NCBI GenBank assembly: GCA_020631735.1
Contig: CM036168.1
Coordinates: 95,150,932 to 95,214,931, forward strand
Direction of reading: 5' to 3'
Length of the DNA: 64,000 nucleotides
Source of the DNA: Saccharum officinarum
Taxonomy: Eukaryota; Streptophyta; Magnoliopsida; Poales; Poaceae
The notes under the pieces are model-generated. The model saw only the letters and a list, made by a program, of their open reading frames with translations. It was not told where the DNA came from and did not search any database. Every line of letters starts with the position of its first letter. Position 1 is the first letter of the stretch. Below, piece after piece: positions 10,863-22,733 of this stretch. The position numbers and the translations under genes were made by a program.

Positions 10863-11252
10863 ATGACGGGTACCGGCGGCGGCGAGCACTACTCGCGCCA
10901 GGTCCGCGAGCTCTGCGCGCTGCTCCTCACCATCGTCTACCCCGCGCCACCGGGGCAGCCGGGGGCGTCGGTGTCGATGTCGCCGGCCGCGGCGGCGTCC
11001 ATGCTCCTCGGCGCGTCAGTGGCGCTCATGCTGTGCGGCTCCGTCACCTTCGCCATCGGCTTCTTCCTCATGCCCTGGGTCGCCGGCCTCGCGCTCCTCT
11101 TCGGCTTCGCCGGCGCCGTCAACACCCTCTCCTCGGGGCTGTCCCTCTGCACCAAGCAGCCCGCCGCGGTCCCCTGCAAGCACCCGCGGGGACGGATCAT
11201 CGGGCCCCCGTCCCCAACCCCAGTGATCGGCTCCGACGCGCTCGTGGCCTAG
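10863..11252 (+). CDS. Small two-helix membrane protein, unknown function
   Basis: A 129-residue intronless frame. The first about 45 residues are polar, with a short amphipathic stretch (RQVRELCALLLTIVYPAPP). Two hydrophobic segments follow, about residues 48-72 (AAASMLLGASVALMLCGSVTF) and 73-92 (IGFFLMPWVAGLALLFGFAG). The tail, about 35 residues, is Pro-rich and basic (HPRGRIIGPPSP). Small plant membrane proteins of this layout exist but I cannot name the function. Support for a real gene: strong GC3, a TATA box 196 bp upstream, first ATG in frame, and an AT-rich 3' flank with AATAAA-like sequences near 11410. It is followed directly by the tandem duplication starting at 11456. Confidence 0.8.
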   Translation: MTGTGGGEHYSRQVRELCALLLTIVYPAPPGQPGASVSMSPAAAASMLLGASVALMLCGSVTFAIGFFLMPWVAGLALLFGFAGAVNTLSSGLSLCTKQPAAVPCKHPRGRIIGPPSPTPVIGSDALVA

Positions 11253-11624
11253 TTTGCTTGCCCCGGGCTCGGCAGCGCCGGCGCGCCTAGATTTTTGCTT
11301 GATTATTCCATGTAAAAACGCGCCCTGTTGCTGTTCTACGCTTGTAGTCGTATGATAGATCCAGAGGAGAGGAGGTGGTGTTGCTTGCTGGTTAATGGGA
11401 GGAACGTCACAATAAATTAATTAAGTGATTGTTTAGCCTCATGTTGCTTGGCAATTCCATTCTGATTCGCCCAAAGAATTGTTTTTAATTTCCCCCTTGT
11501 TCTCGTTCTTGTTATTGATTGATGATAAGGCTCCTACTAGGTGACACATATTATTGGGTGTTTTAATTATCTGCTACTGCTTTTTTTTTTCTTTTTTGAT
11601 AGCTCCTGCTGCTGCTCTTTGTTA

Positions 11625-12063
11625 TACTACCCGCAGTGGATACTCTAAAACAATACTCTAAAGCTTTAGAGTATGAATATAGAGTAAAAACTGCTGCACT
11701 GGGTACTCTAAAACGATACTCTATCCATTCTCTCACTCTATATTTAGAGTAGTACTGTGCTTACTCTATACTCTGTAGTGGCGGACTCCGCTAGCTAAAC
11801 AAAGGAAAAAATGCTATAACTCACAAACTAAAAATACAAATTAAATTTCGATTGCACCATTAAATTCGTCTCAATAAATCCTTCAAAACTATATCACCGT
11901 GGATATATTTAGATAAAGTGACAAGTCGGTCCCACAGTGAATATAGTGGATGGAGGACGATATAGAGGATGAATGGGTGCGGAAGAATTGAGTATAGAGT
12001 AGAGAATCTTGCTGACTAGGACGTATAGAGGATGAATATAGTGGTCCATGAGTGCGGGTAGTC
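11625..12063 (-). repeat. Tourist-like MITE (complete) in duplication copy A
   Basis: Ends TACTACCCGCAGTG and GAGTGCGGGTAGTC, flanked by TTA on both sides. Copy B has the uninterrupted site (CTTTGTTGGTCAGTAGG), which confirms that this is an insertion. It is the inverted partner of 8798-9191. Confidence 0.8.
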
Positions 12064-12308
12064 TTAGTCAGTATGATCACGAAACTTTGGTAACGTGTTC
12101 GCTACGGAGCACAGTGCCAGTTCGCTACCGGTGGAACGCGCTGACTGTCCACCCGCGTGTGTGGTGAGAGAGACGTCCTGTTGTACTGTGGGGACTGGGG
12201 ACACGTAACGGACAGTGATGTGAGTGTTTTGAGCGTGTTCGTCAGTTGTGACAGAGAAGTAACCAAACATGTGTCCCACGAGGCGTCGGTTACGGTACCG
12301 TTCATCCG

Positions 12309-12405
12309 GCTTATAATCCGTACTTTTTTTTAGCTAGAATAGTATTTTTTTTTCACAGCAAATCAGCTAACAGTATTTTTCAGCCAGCTTATCAGCACAG
12401 TGCGG
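12309..12405. repeat. Fragment of a small hAT-type MITE
   Basis: CGGCTTATAATCC, CAGCAAATCAGCTAACAGTA and CAGCCAGCTTATCAGC resemble the interior of the element at 18278. It is absent from duplication copy B. Confidence 0.45.
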
Positions 12406-12727
12406 AAGATGAGATAGTTTATTACTCATCACAGTCAGATGTGGATGATCAATCGTGCGTCTTTGACCGAGCTCCTCCGTACCCCCGCCATCTCTGGATT
12501 CAGAGGGTTTCTCATGATTGATTCAAGTTTTGTAAGACCTTCTTTAGAATGCAGACTTTTTTCGATATTTTCCAGTAAAACTAAGTCGATTCTAATAAAT
12601 CTAACGCTGCCGCCTGTCCGAGCCGACAATCCGTCGCTGTAGCAGCCTAGCAAACGCAAGAAGCGATGTTTGATTTGGGAAGCGCGTCCCCGGGACTGCA
12701 ATCTGATTGGATTGTTTTTCACATGCA

Positions 12728-13942
12728 TCCATTCTGATTCGCCCAAAGAATTGTTTTTAATTTCCCACCTTGTTCTTGTTCTTGTTATTGATGATAAGTC
12801 TCCTACTAGGTGACACGTATTATTATTAGGTGTTTTAATATCTGCTACTGCGTTGTTGTTGTCTTTTTTTTTCCGTCTTTTGATAACTACTAAGGATGGG
12901 GGCGGGATCAGATCTGGTGAAGAGTCTGGACACCAAAAACCAAAACCCGAAGTGCGAGGAAGCGGATGAGCGGGGTTTGAAGTGCGGAGAAGCCGTCGTC
13001 GCCCGTCGGGCGAGGGAGAGGCGGAGAGGGCTGAGCCACCGAGGGATTGAGGATTGGGATTTTAGGGTTATATAGTTAGGGTTGCTAGTTGGGCTACTAG
13101 TGGGCTGAATCTTTCGAAGGCCCAATGAAGCTTCGCAGGTGAAATTGAAGATCTGCCCTGAACCCATGGCATTTCGGGTATCGAGTCCGAATATCCGTGG
13201 GTGAAAATTAGGCCCCGAAATCGAAACCAGCGGATATCCGCCCTGAACCTGACCCACTGCCATTCTTAATAACTATTGCTTTGTTGGTCAGTAGGAGCAC
13301 GAAACTTTGGTAATGTGTTCGCTACGGAGCACAGTGCAAGTTCGCTACCGGTGGAACACGATGGCTGTCCACCCGCGTGTGCGGTGACTGGTGAGAGAGA
13401 CGTGTAGAGGCCTGTTGTACTGTGGGGAGTGGGGACGGACATACACGTACCGGACAGTGATGTGAGTGTTTTGAGCGTGTTCTTCAGTTGTGACAGAGAA
13501 GTAACCAAACATGTGGCCCACGAGGCGTCGGTTACGTGTAAAAGTGCAGGGGGGGAGGAGATTGGATGATCATTCGTGCGGTTGTCCGAGCTCCTCCGTG
13601 CCCCGCCATCTCTGGATTAAGAGGATTGGGGTTTCTCATGATTTAGGATGAATCTGAGCAGATTTCAACTTCTCGTGATTGATTTAAGTTTTGTAGGACT
13701 TTCTTTAGAATACAGATTTTTTTTTTCTGTTTCTATATTTCCAGTAAAAAATAATTCGATTCGTGTGAAATCTCTGCGTATATATAAAAAAAGGAAGTTC
13801 TAAATCAGTGGAGAATCCTAACGCCCACTTGTCGGAGCCGACAATCCGTCGCTGTAGGAGCCTAGCACAAGCAAGAAGCGATGTTTGATTTGGGAAGCGC
13901 GTCCCCGATACTGCAATCTGATTGGATTGTTTTTCACATGCA
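12728..13942. repeat. Tandem duplication, copy B
   Basis: Second copy of the unit starting at 11456. It ends at CATCCATT (about 13942-13948), after which the homology stops. It carries its own insertion (12892-13268) that copy A lacks. Confidence 0.9.
12892..13268. mobile_element. Non-autonomous DNA transposon in duplication copy B
   Basis: A 377-bp insert flanked by near-identical 9-bp repeats (ATAACTACT at 12883, ATAACTATT at 13269). The ends are loosely inverted (AAGGATGGGGGCGGGATCAG; TGACCCACTGCCATTCTT). Nine-bp duplications suggest a Mutator-like or hAT-like origin. Copy A has no insert here. Confidence 0.6.
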
Positions 13943-14739
13943 TCCATTGACTACTAGTACTACAGTACGTAGTATTTCTCTGCATTATCCATTGCTTGTT
14001 GCAGTTGCAGGGCCACACCATTTGTACGCAGTCAGAAGATTCGGCTTCGGAAGCAGGTCATTGCTCCCACCTGCAGTGTCCTCTGTTTCTGAACAAACGA
14101 GCACTACTCCTACCATTTCTGTGGCTTCTCCGGTATCGATCGATTGGGCGTCGGTGAACCGTGTGGTCACCTATTCTTCTCTGATTCTCTCTGATCTACA
14201 AACAGCTTGCATCTGCACGATTGCGTTGCGTTGCGTCTCTTCAGCTGCAGGCTTCAGAGTGCAGGATCGAGACTGCCTCAAGTCAGCCAGGCAGCATCTC
14301 ATCTGATCTGTTAAAGCAGTAATAAATCGCAATTCGCAAGCAAGTAAAACACAGGTAGAGGAAAAAGGCCAGCCAAAACGCGTTGCCTTTGTGGCTTTAA
14401 CTCTGTGTTTTTCTTGCTAACCTTGCTGGCCATTGCTGCTTTTAAATTTGGCCGGAACCCTCGTCGCAAAGGAGAACACCTCACCAATCTGGAGTGCTCT
14501 TTATTCAGAGCTTCAGACTGTAAAGCGAAAGCCGCTATAGCTGCCTGCTGCCTGGGTTCTATTCTATTCCCCTAGCTCTTGCTTGGCCTTGCTTCGCGCA
14601 CACGCATGGCATGCATTCCTTCCTTCCTTCCTTCCTTACCTAGCCACTTCCCTACCTTGTACACTACATACAATGCTAACCTCGCTACATATTGCCCTTC
14701 CCCATCGATCGTTCTAGCTAACTTCCTGCTGCGTCCGCC
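13943..14739. other. Promoter region of the DUF3339 gene
   Basis: No gene seen. CT-rich DNA and a (TTCC)n tract (about 14613-14637) lie just upstream of the ATG at 14740. Confidence 0.4.
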
Positions 14740-15015
14740 ATGAACTACGCGGACAGAGGAGGCATGAACGCCGCGGGCAGCAGCAGCAGCATGTCGCCAC
14801 GGCCGGGCACGGACTGGGGCCCCATCATCGTGGCGGTGATCCTCTTCGTGGTGCTCTCGCCGGGCCTGCTGTTCCAGCTCCCCTCGCGGACGCGGGTCGT
14901 CGAGTTCGGCAACATGGCCACCAGCGCCATCGCCATCCTCGTCCACGCCGTCATCTTCTTCTGCCTCCTCACCATCTTCGTCGTCGCCATCGGCATCCAC
15001 GTCTACGCCGCGTAG
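14740..15015 (+). CDS. DUF3339-family small membrane protein
   Basis: A 91-residue intronless protein. After a 25-residue polar Ser/Gly-rich N-terminus comes the family core: DWGPIIVAVILFVVLSPGLL (first membrane helix), then FQLPSRTRVVEFGNMATS (conserved loop), then a second helix (AILVHAVIFFCLLTIFVVAIG) ending IHVY. The D-W-G-P, SPGLLFQLP and VVEFGNM signatures are those of the plant-specific DUF3339 (PF11820) family, whose members are about 70-110 residues long, so the gene is full length. The molecular function of the family is not established. The first ATG in frame is used, and the codon bias is GC3-rich. Further ATGs at residues 9 and 18 are less likely starts. Confidence 0.93.
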   Translation: MNYADRGGMNAAGSSSSMSPRPGTDWGPIIVAVILFVVLSPGLLFQLPSRTRVVEFGNMATSAIAILVHAVIFFCLLTIFVVAIGIHVYAA

Positions 15016-15510
15016 GTGTAGCCCAGCCATGCTAGGCTCCATTTTCTGTGGCCTGCTTCACTTCACTTCACACAATGGTGGTGTGCGCTTCTCGTACGTG
15101 CAGTCTCTTTGTAACTTGCTGGTCTTTTCAGTTTGTAGACTAGACCTGGCGCAAGATTTAGCGGCTCTCATCTACTATGTTTGTGTATTGGTATTGCCCG
15201 GCTGTTGGACAGAGCGTTGGCTTGGCAATGCGGTGTTTTTTTTTATTCAGGCAATGCGGTGTTAGTGACATTTAGCTTACTTTATGTGGAAATTGAAAGA
15301 GTATATTTCTCAGGTGCTGCGCGTGCATGGTAGCTATTACTGCCACTGAATCCATGTGTTGCCAGCAGTTAACATCAATATAACCCACGAGCTGTCTAGT
15401 TATTTCAGAGGAGAGTAGGATTTTCCTAAATGCCAGGTCATATATTGATTGAACCAGCACAGAGAGTGACTGCTGAACCCGTTGCTCTGGACCTGTTTTA
15501 ATTTGCATTA
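15016..15510. other. 3' flank of the DUF3339 gene
   Basis: The 3' UTR and spacer. I see no further gene. Confidence 0.4.
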
Positions 15511-15754
15511 GGCCTTGTTTAGTTGCCAAAATTTTTGGCAAAATGCAACTGTAGCATTTTCGTTGTTATTTGGTAATTAGTGTCCAATCATGGTCTAATT
15601 AAGCTTAAAAGATTCGTCTCGTCCATTTTGTCTAAACTGTGTAATTAGTTTTATTTTTTTATCTATATTTAATGCTTCATGCATGCGTCCAAAGATTCGA
15701 TGTGACGGGAAATCTACTGTTCTTTTGCAAAATTTTCTGAATCTAAACTGGGCC
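15511..15754. repeat. Tourist-like MITE
   Basis: 244 bp, ends GGCCTTGTTTAGTTGCC and CTAAACTGGGCC, flanked by TTA on both sides. It belongs to the same family as the elements at 1238, 43683, 46324 and 46893. Confidence 0.8.
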
Positions 15755-15978
15755 TTAGTTTCACGTGTCCTTTTTTTTCCCAGTTGCAAATTGACAAGGT
15801 TGCAACCAGATCAAGGCAGTTTCCGTATGTTGGCAGCGATACGCTGAAACAAATTAATGGTACCTACCAGCCCTATCAGCTCACATAAGAGCTGGGCATC
15901 AACAGCAAGTAGTATTCCTATGTTCGTAGCAGAGCAATACACGTGTTTTTTTTAAAGGCAGCCTAAGTCTTTCCTCCT

Positions 15979-18900
15979 TGTCACGCCCGGTTTTCAAAAA
16001 AAAACACCTGTTATACGTGTGTCTAAAAAGTCCACACATACAATAACATAATAGAAATATCAAAACAATGTTTATATACAATGCAATATATACTATATTA
16101 ACACTTACAACTATCATAGTATCGCGGAACGGCTGCTAAATTTCTGTTCGGGCTCCATTCTTCTCAGGGACGGCTGACTGGGGGCTCCATATGCCAAGCA
16201 CTTCTGAAAGACTTCTAGAAACTCCACTACACCTTCATCATTCTTCTAAGTAGCACCTTACTACATACTGGAGTGTGAGGGAAATAGCAAGGGTAAGCAC
16301 ATATCGTACTCAACAAATATAACATGAGGTTCATGAGGCTCAAAAGGTTTGACACAGGTTTACTGCGATAGCTTTTAGTGAGTCATCTTTTTAGCATTGG
16401 AGTAGCAACAAGTTATCATAAGCCCAAATAACCTTATGATCATGTAACAAGAATAATGTATAGCAAGAAACAATAACCATTGATGGACATCAATATCATC
16501 AGTATTAACATTATCATCAATGTTCATCATTTATTCTGTAAGGGTCCAAGGCCACTTGTGACCGTGAGCACGGCTGTTATAACAGTTTTACACTCTGCAG
16601 AGGTTATACACTTTCACTGTGAGTCGTGTAGCCCATATGCCCGGGTTAATTACTCCCAAAACACTTCCAAGGTGAGTATGCAGGGAAACACTATGAAGTC
16701 TTTTAAAAGTTCGTCTAACAAGTTAGGGCCATTAGATTCACTCGGCAAGCAGATATAGAAACCCCCTTTTCAAATGACACAATTCTATCCCGGCTATACT
16801 CATAAGACTAGAGGTTGTCCTACATCTATCGTGGCAAACCATTCTTATGCCATAAAGGTAACCACTAACAAGCTAGAAAAAAGTCCTTATATATGACTAA
16901 AGTCAGAGCCATATAGCCCCCACAGTTGTACTGTAAGTCCCGGATGTTCGCTTACATATGAATCCTTATGGAGAGAAACTAAAGCAACATAAAAATAACA
17001 TAATGCTCTAGCACCCTTTAACAATAAGAAAGTCATGTTGAAAGGTTGGTTGCATAATCCATTAGTCAAATTATAAGATCATTGTTCATAACTTTCGCAC
17101 TAGCCAAGCTACCCAAATGCACATCCCATAGGTGACAAGGGAATAGGAAATCAATAGCTATGTTATAATCGCTACGGTTGTCAAGGAGGACACATGTATA
17201 TAAATAATAATTTCAGTGAATAGGACAACAAGGATATTTCCATGTTATACTTGTCTTTTTCCAAAGTTTAGCTGCTTAGACCTTTCAACTACTATCTTCT
17301 GGTCTCAAGTCCTTTTGTTTCAACTGTCGGTCCTTAGCTCCTCATCTTCAGCACTAATTAACCATGCTTCTTCTACGCGTAGCAATTAAGCAGAACAAAC
17401 AGACAATAAACACAAATAAGAACAACACACCAAACAAAAGAGACACTTTAAAAGAGCGCGCACTAAGCGTCATGGTTGGTTGCTACGATCATGAGAGCGC
17501 AAGAATGACTAAAAACGGAGCTACTATTACCGAGGACAAGTCTATCGAGGTTTACAACATAACTAAAAGAGCAAACTTTACGATTGATTTATTTTATTTA
17601 ATGAAAAGAGGTGATGGATGTTTTAAAGTGGAATTGACCAAATTATATTAAAGTATCAAAGCTGGAGTTAAACCATATTCACATTTTGTTTATAAGTAAA
17701 AGAGTGTATATCATTTAAGTCATTTAAACATTTATTAATTAGACAACCTAGATCATGGGACAAAAGCTAAAAAATACATTTATGATTCATGGTTGAACAA
17801 AGCAATTCCTAATTGAAAAGTCGTTTATGTTGGTATTAATCATATTAATATTTATTATAAAAGACCGAAGTATAGACCTAAATTGTTTTTAAATCAAAAA
17901 GACATTAAATAAATATTATCCAAACTAATTATATGTTTCATGTTTAACTAAACAAATTATAATTAATAAAAACACATTAAGGTTGGTGTTAATGAAGTTA
18001 ACATTTACTTTATGAAAGATCAAAGATTAGATGCTAAGTTGTTTTTACCTAAAGAGAAGGCATTTCATAAACTTTAATTAAATTAACATGATTAAATTCA
18101 TAAATACATAACGTGATAAAAGTCGTTGCTAGCATGCAGATTACGGTCAGCAAGGTAGCAACATGACAAACACGAAATTACAACTCTAAGTTGTTTTTAA
18201 TGAACGCTATTAAATGAATATAAATCAAATTGCATTTAAATTAGAAAACTAGTTGCACATAAACATCAATGACGACCAGCCTGTTCGCTTGAGCTTTCAG
18301 CCGCTTATTTTCAACCAATCAGCAGTGTTTTTCTCTCACATAAATCAGCCAACAGTATTTTCAACCGCTTATTTTCAACCCAAACGAACAAGCTGGACAA
18401 TATTTTAGATTATAAAACTCAGAACATTTGAATCACACACACGACTAAAACTAGCGCCACCGAAACAGACTAAACCAGAGCTACGATAGTGAAACTATCG
18501 GGTTTTATATTATATTATAAAAGATAACGAAGACTATGCACATGTTTATTTTTCATTAAACAAAATCATGCAAAAGATATTAACTTAGTCAAATTATATT
18601 TTTAATTAAAATACCATGTTAAATCTAGTCATATATTATTTATGAAAGTTTAGAGAATCGTCTATAAGCAAATACATTTCTTTTATGAAAAGAAAGTAAA
18701 CAAGTGATCGCCTAAACTAGCTTTATATTTGAAACGTGTTTAGACTAAGCAGATTACAAATTAAAACTAATTACAAGCATATTAATTAATCTAATATTTA
18801 GTTGTATATGAAAAAAAACATCTGACATGAAAACATTAACACTACTGCGTAGAGCGCAACTATACGAAACTAGCGCAAAACGGAGTAAAACAGAATTAAA

Positions 18901-19962
18901 ATGAAGAAACGATAAAAATATTACGAACCAGTGGTAAAACCACAAATACTTCATTTTCTACCTTCGTCCATCTCCTCACGCGAAGCATAGGGAGAAAAGA
19001 AACGAAGAGGCCTCAGCCTGGGGATGACACGAAAAGTAGGAAAAATATCTAATTTACTACACGAGATATTTTTCAAACTAGGAGGCTCCTGTTACGGTAG
19101 TTTTAGTGTGCTTTGCTCATGGGATTGATACATATTTATAGGGGGAAAACTCTCTACCTTCACATCAACTAGCAATATGGTACTAACTGATGTGGTACCG
19201 TCCACCTCCACTAATAGGCCTAAATAGACATTAAGACCCATTAGTAAATAAAGACACAGACCTTTATGATTATTGCACATAGGCTTTGAGCATTGGAAAA
19301 ATGAGAACTTTATTTATTTTTAGAATTAATTAATTTCATGGATGAAATAATTCTAGAAAAGTCTAAAATTATTATTTAAACCACGAAAAATACTCCGAAA
19401 GCTTTAAAAATTCGGGAAAATTCTCAGAGACATTATGGAACATGAGGAACCCAAATAAAGTATTTGGAGCTCATGATAAGATAATTTTGAAGCTTCTAAA
19501 AATTAGATTATGCTTGTAGAAAAATGGAAAGAAGTTCCAACAGAAGCAGAAAAATTCTCAAAAGTTTATAGAGATTGATTGATGGACGAGTAACTGAAAG
19601 GAATAATTTACGTTATAAAAGAAAAGAATTTTAGAAAGCTCCCAACGAAAACTTGATCTGAGAAACAAGGAATATTGATTGTAGAAAAAGATAAAGGCGT
19701 GCTAGAGAAGGAAGATCGATCAACTAAACGTATTTTTAAAGACATTGCTCGCTCTCAACACACAAGAGGCAATAAGCAAGCATCACATTAAACAATAGTC
19801 CGTCAAATTAGTTTAGAAAATTTAAAGATTCTCATTTCTTTTCTATAACTAATTGATGCTAACTTACACTAAACTTGAAAAGTTTTATCTAAATATCTAA
19901 AATATTTATTTTATTTGTGTTTTCTATGCACAACCCAAAATCAGAAATTTTGGGATGTGACA
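15979..19962 (-). mobile_element. 3984-bp solo LTR (Ty3/Gypsy-like)
   Basis: Starts TGTCACGCCCGG and ends GGGATGTGACA, so it has TG...CA termini with short inverted repeats, and is flanked by perfect 5-bp repeats CTCCT (15974-15978 and 19963-19967). That combination is the signature of LTR-retrotransposon integration. No gag or pol coding sequence is inside, so it is best read as a solo LTR left by recombination. The length equals that of Tekay-type LTRs (compare 3867 bp for the LTR at 47877). Orientation is inferred as minus, by analogy with that LTR. ORFs inside are not supported. Confidence 0.75.
18278..18395. repeat. hAT-type mini-MITE nested in the solo LTR
   Basis: Ends CAGCCTGTTCGCTTG and CAAACGAACAAGCTG are inverted repeats. 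The interior has paired CCGCTTATTTTCAACC segments. About 118 bp, no coding capacity. Confidence 0.65.
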
Positions 19963-20047
19963 CTCCTTTGAACACTCGATTTCTTGGCTCCGCTTGCTAT
20001 AGCTTATAGCGTCTGCGGCTGCAACTCCCGTGCTAGATTGTCATGTA

Positions 20048-20306
20048 CTCCCTTCATTCCAAATTATAAGGCATTCCAAGAATCTTGGACAGTCAAAGCA
20101 TCTTAAATTTGACCAAAATTATAGAGAAAATTATAAAAATTTATAACATCAAATAGGTATACTATAAAAATATAATTAATGAAGAATCTAATGATACTTA
20201 ATTGGTGTCATAAATATTATTATCTTATCATATAAATTTGGTCAAACTTGAGATCCTTTGACTCTCCAAGATTCTTGAAATGCCTTATAATTTAGGATAG
20301 AGGGAG
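20048..20306. repeat. Stowaway MITE
   Basis: 259 bp with long inverted ends (CTCCCTTCATTCCAAATTAT; ATAATTTAGGATAGAGGGAG) between TA target duplications. A classic grass Stowaway. Confidence 0.9.
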
Positions 20307-20316
20307 TAGCATTTAA

Positions 20317-20705
20317 GGGATTGTTTGGTACCTTTGCTGAATATTGTGCAGCCTCGCCTAGATAAGGATTTTGAGCAGTTAGCTTGTTTAGTTGGCTGGC
20401 AAACACACCTTGATTTTGTGCTGCCTAAGAGTTGGCTGTCCTAGATGAGTACGGTGTGCTTTGTTTCTTTACCATCATTGCCTCAACCTGGCTCACCTTA
20501 TGCTCAACCTTGTGAGTGTCAAGCTAGGCGAGTCGTTTTGGCTCTCCTATGCTAGCAAGAAAAACCTTACCCACACATCTCGAGGCACTCTAGTCCTCGC
20601 TCAGTAAGGCTACACAATGCAAAAGGGAATGATCCAAACATACCTCAGTTTATTTGTTGCCATGCCAGCTAAGCAAGTAGAGCTAGTTAAGAAACCAAAT
20701 GTTCC
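20317..20705. repeat. Small DNA transposon-like element
   Basis: Ends GGGATTGTTTGGTACC and GAAACCAAATGTTCC are roughly inverted and are flanked by TTAA on both sides. 389 bp, no coding capacity. Confidence 0.5.
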
Positions 20706-21064
20706 TTAATTTCTACACTAGCCCATCTTGAGAAAAAATGGACTACATATAAAAGTGAGAATGAAACATTCCTTTTATCAGGACTCGAACTCAGTTCCCG
20801 TAGCCAGTGACCTTTATCGTATTATAACTCTTTGTTTTTTTTGGTAATGCTACAAACAGAACGTCTGATGCCAGCAACTCCCTTCTGAATATGTGGCATG
20901 ACGTACACCATAGCTTTACCGCTCGCCTAAATAAATTAAAGTCAAAATCAACTCTAGCCGCCTCGTCTCGCTCCGCACGCGCCGCCTTCCCAACGAGCTC
21001 CTCTCTCTCGTGCTTCCCCGCTCCTCCGCTCTCTACCTCTCGCTTGTTGTTGATATAAATTAAA
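20706..21064. other. Spacer
   Basis: A minus-strand 102-codon frame crosses this stretch but shows no family features. Nothing else recognised. Confidence 0.3.
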
Positions 21065-22421
21065 TGTGCACAAGAAAATAAGGTTATCCGCAAGCACACA
21101 GATATTATACCGATGTAGCACTCTCAAGAGTATTTCAGAGTATTGTTATTTATATTCTGGACAATCAACAAACGAACGGCGCTCTGTCGCTGACGTGGAC
21201 CAATCACAGATTTCGGGGCGACGTGGACACGGTGACCGCGCGGGGACGAACTGCGGCTTAAGAAGTTAATTGTTATTTATATTTACCACAGGAAAAATGT
21301 GTGAGAAACTAAGTCTAAACTTAACCCCTGAGCATCAACAAGGACGGAGAAGATAGGGATATAGAGAAGATTACTAAGGTCTCTAGTTCTAACCTTCGCA
21401 AGCTATACTATGATTGTTCTAATAGGGACATTACTTAAGAAAAGACACCAGCAGAGGATACTTTCCTTAGCAACCAAGTCCTACTTTTTTACAAACGGGA
21501 GGTGGACTATGAAAGATTCAACGAGGCTATAAAGTCACCCTCACGAGCTACCATCGATCCAGAAAGTAGGGTGCACTACAAGCAACCGAGTCTAAGCATC
21601 ATGCTTACACTAGGATTACTACTTCAATCAAGGAGCTACCAAGATTAAAGTACACAAAAAGAGTCGCAAATCGGAAGAACAATAATAACAATGTTACTTA
21701 CTTGAATTAGAAGTTGAATACCAGAGAAATCTTAGAAGCAAGCTCTAATGGAACTTGACCCCGCAGGTACAAGCCGTAGAGAAGCCATCAACAGGCTAGC
21801 AACTCTTCCAAACTCTTTCCCAACACTCTATCTCTCTATTTCTAAATAAGACTAGTCCTAATCTTTGGAAGACTACAAAACTAATCTTCTCTTAAATGCT
21901 TGGCTCTTGATCCTATCTAGGGTTTCTTGATTGTAGAGGGGCCTAGGATTTCTACCTAGGATGAGGATGCTCTGACCTAGGGGGTAGGGTCCTGCTTATA
22001 TAGGCCGGTGGAATGAACCAGAGCCTTCGGATCAAACTGACTTCAATCAATGGCAAAGATAAAACCCTAAGGCGGTGGAGAACCGACTTGCAGAGGAAGC
22101 TGACAGGTGGGACCCACCTAGGTCGGCCGACCTAGGGTGGGGTCGATTGACCTGGGTGAATGCCAGGTGGGCCCCCTTTGGTGGCTCGCCTTCTCGTATT
22201 TTCTAGAATCTTCTTCACTTGGTTCCCGCATAGAATATTCTTTTTAGTCCGACATGTGGGTCATCTTTGACTCTTTTCCTGTTTAATCCCTGCAAAACAC
22301 AGATTCACCAAAACTCATGGAATTCTGTCAGTTTAACCCCTATTCTATGTTGGTGATTCCTTTTAGACAATTCTTTTGAGTTAATTTGACGGTTCATGAT
22401 GGTTGTTAAGTATCGTCAACA
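21065..22421 (-). mobile_element. 3' LTR of an Athila-type Gypsy element
   Basis: Read on the minus strand, a polypurine tract (AAGTGTGGGGGAGTT, ending at 22422) is followed by TGTTGACGATACTTAAC, and the element ends ...CTTGTGCACA at 21065, giving TG...CA ends and a 1357-bp LTR. The interior element continues upstream (higher coordinates). The partner LTR is not in the window; it probably lies in the gap at 27559. Confidence 0.7.
21142..21283. repeat. 112-bp insert flanked by 15-bp direct repeats
   Basis: ATTGTTATTTATATT occurs at 21142-21156 and 21269-21283. The intervening 112 bp are GC-rich, unlike the surrounding LTR. See findings. Confidence 0.7.
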
Positions 22422-22695
22422 AACTCCCCCACACTTAAGCTTTTACTCATCCTCGAGAAAAGGATGGATCACTGTAAACATAACCTTAGGACAAGACATC
22501 AACATAAAACCATTCCTAGCCATACAAGCACTGTGGGATTCATCGTGTCTACCATGAAACTTTAGGTGGTTGAAGAATGGGACAGCTTGAAATATATCAC
22601 TTTCTTCCTTTAGTCAAGTCATTTGGAGTTTTTGCATAAGTTTTGAAAATAAAACATAGCCTACCTTCTCCTTCTTGTAGTACTCTCAAATCACT

Positions 22696-22733
<38 letters not shown>

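Larger units (their letters stand above)
11456..12727. repeat. Tandem duplication, copy A (1272 bp)
   Basis: Copy A and copy B share, in order, CTGATTCGCCCAAAGAATTG, CACGAAACTTTGGTAA, TTCGCTACGGAGCACAGTGC, CCAAACATGTG, GACAATCCGTCGCTGTAG and GATTTGGGAAGCGCGTCCCC. The left edge, the A/B junction and the right edge all have TCCATT, a 6-bp microhomology. Copy A alone contains the Tourist-like MITE at 11625 and the hAT-MITE-like piece at 12309. Confidence 0.9.

Noticed and set aside
13881..14306. 141-codon plus-strand frame
   Set aside because: Crosses the edge of the tandem duplication; no protein-like features.
15979..19962. DNA transposon with TGTCAC...GTGACA ends
   Set aside because: TG...CA ends with an exact 5-bp duplication fit LTR retrotransposition better, and the length agrees with a Tekay-type LTR.
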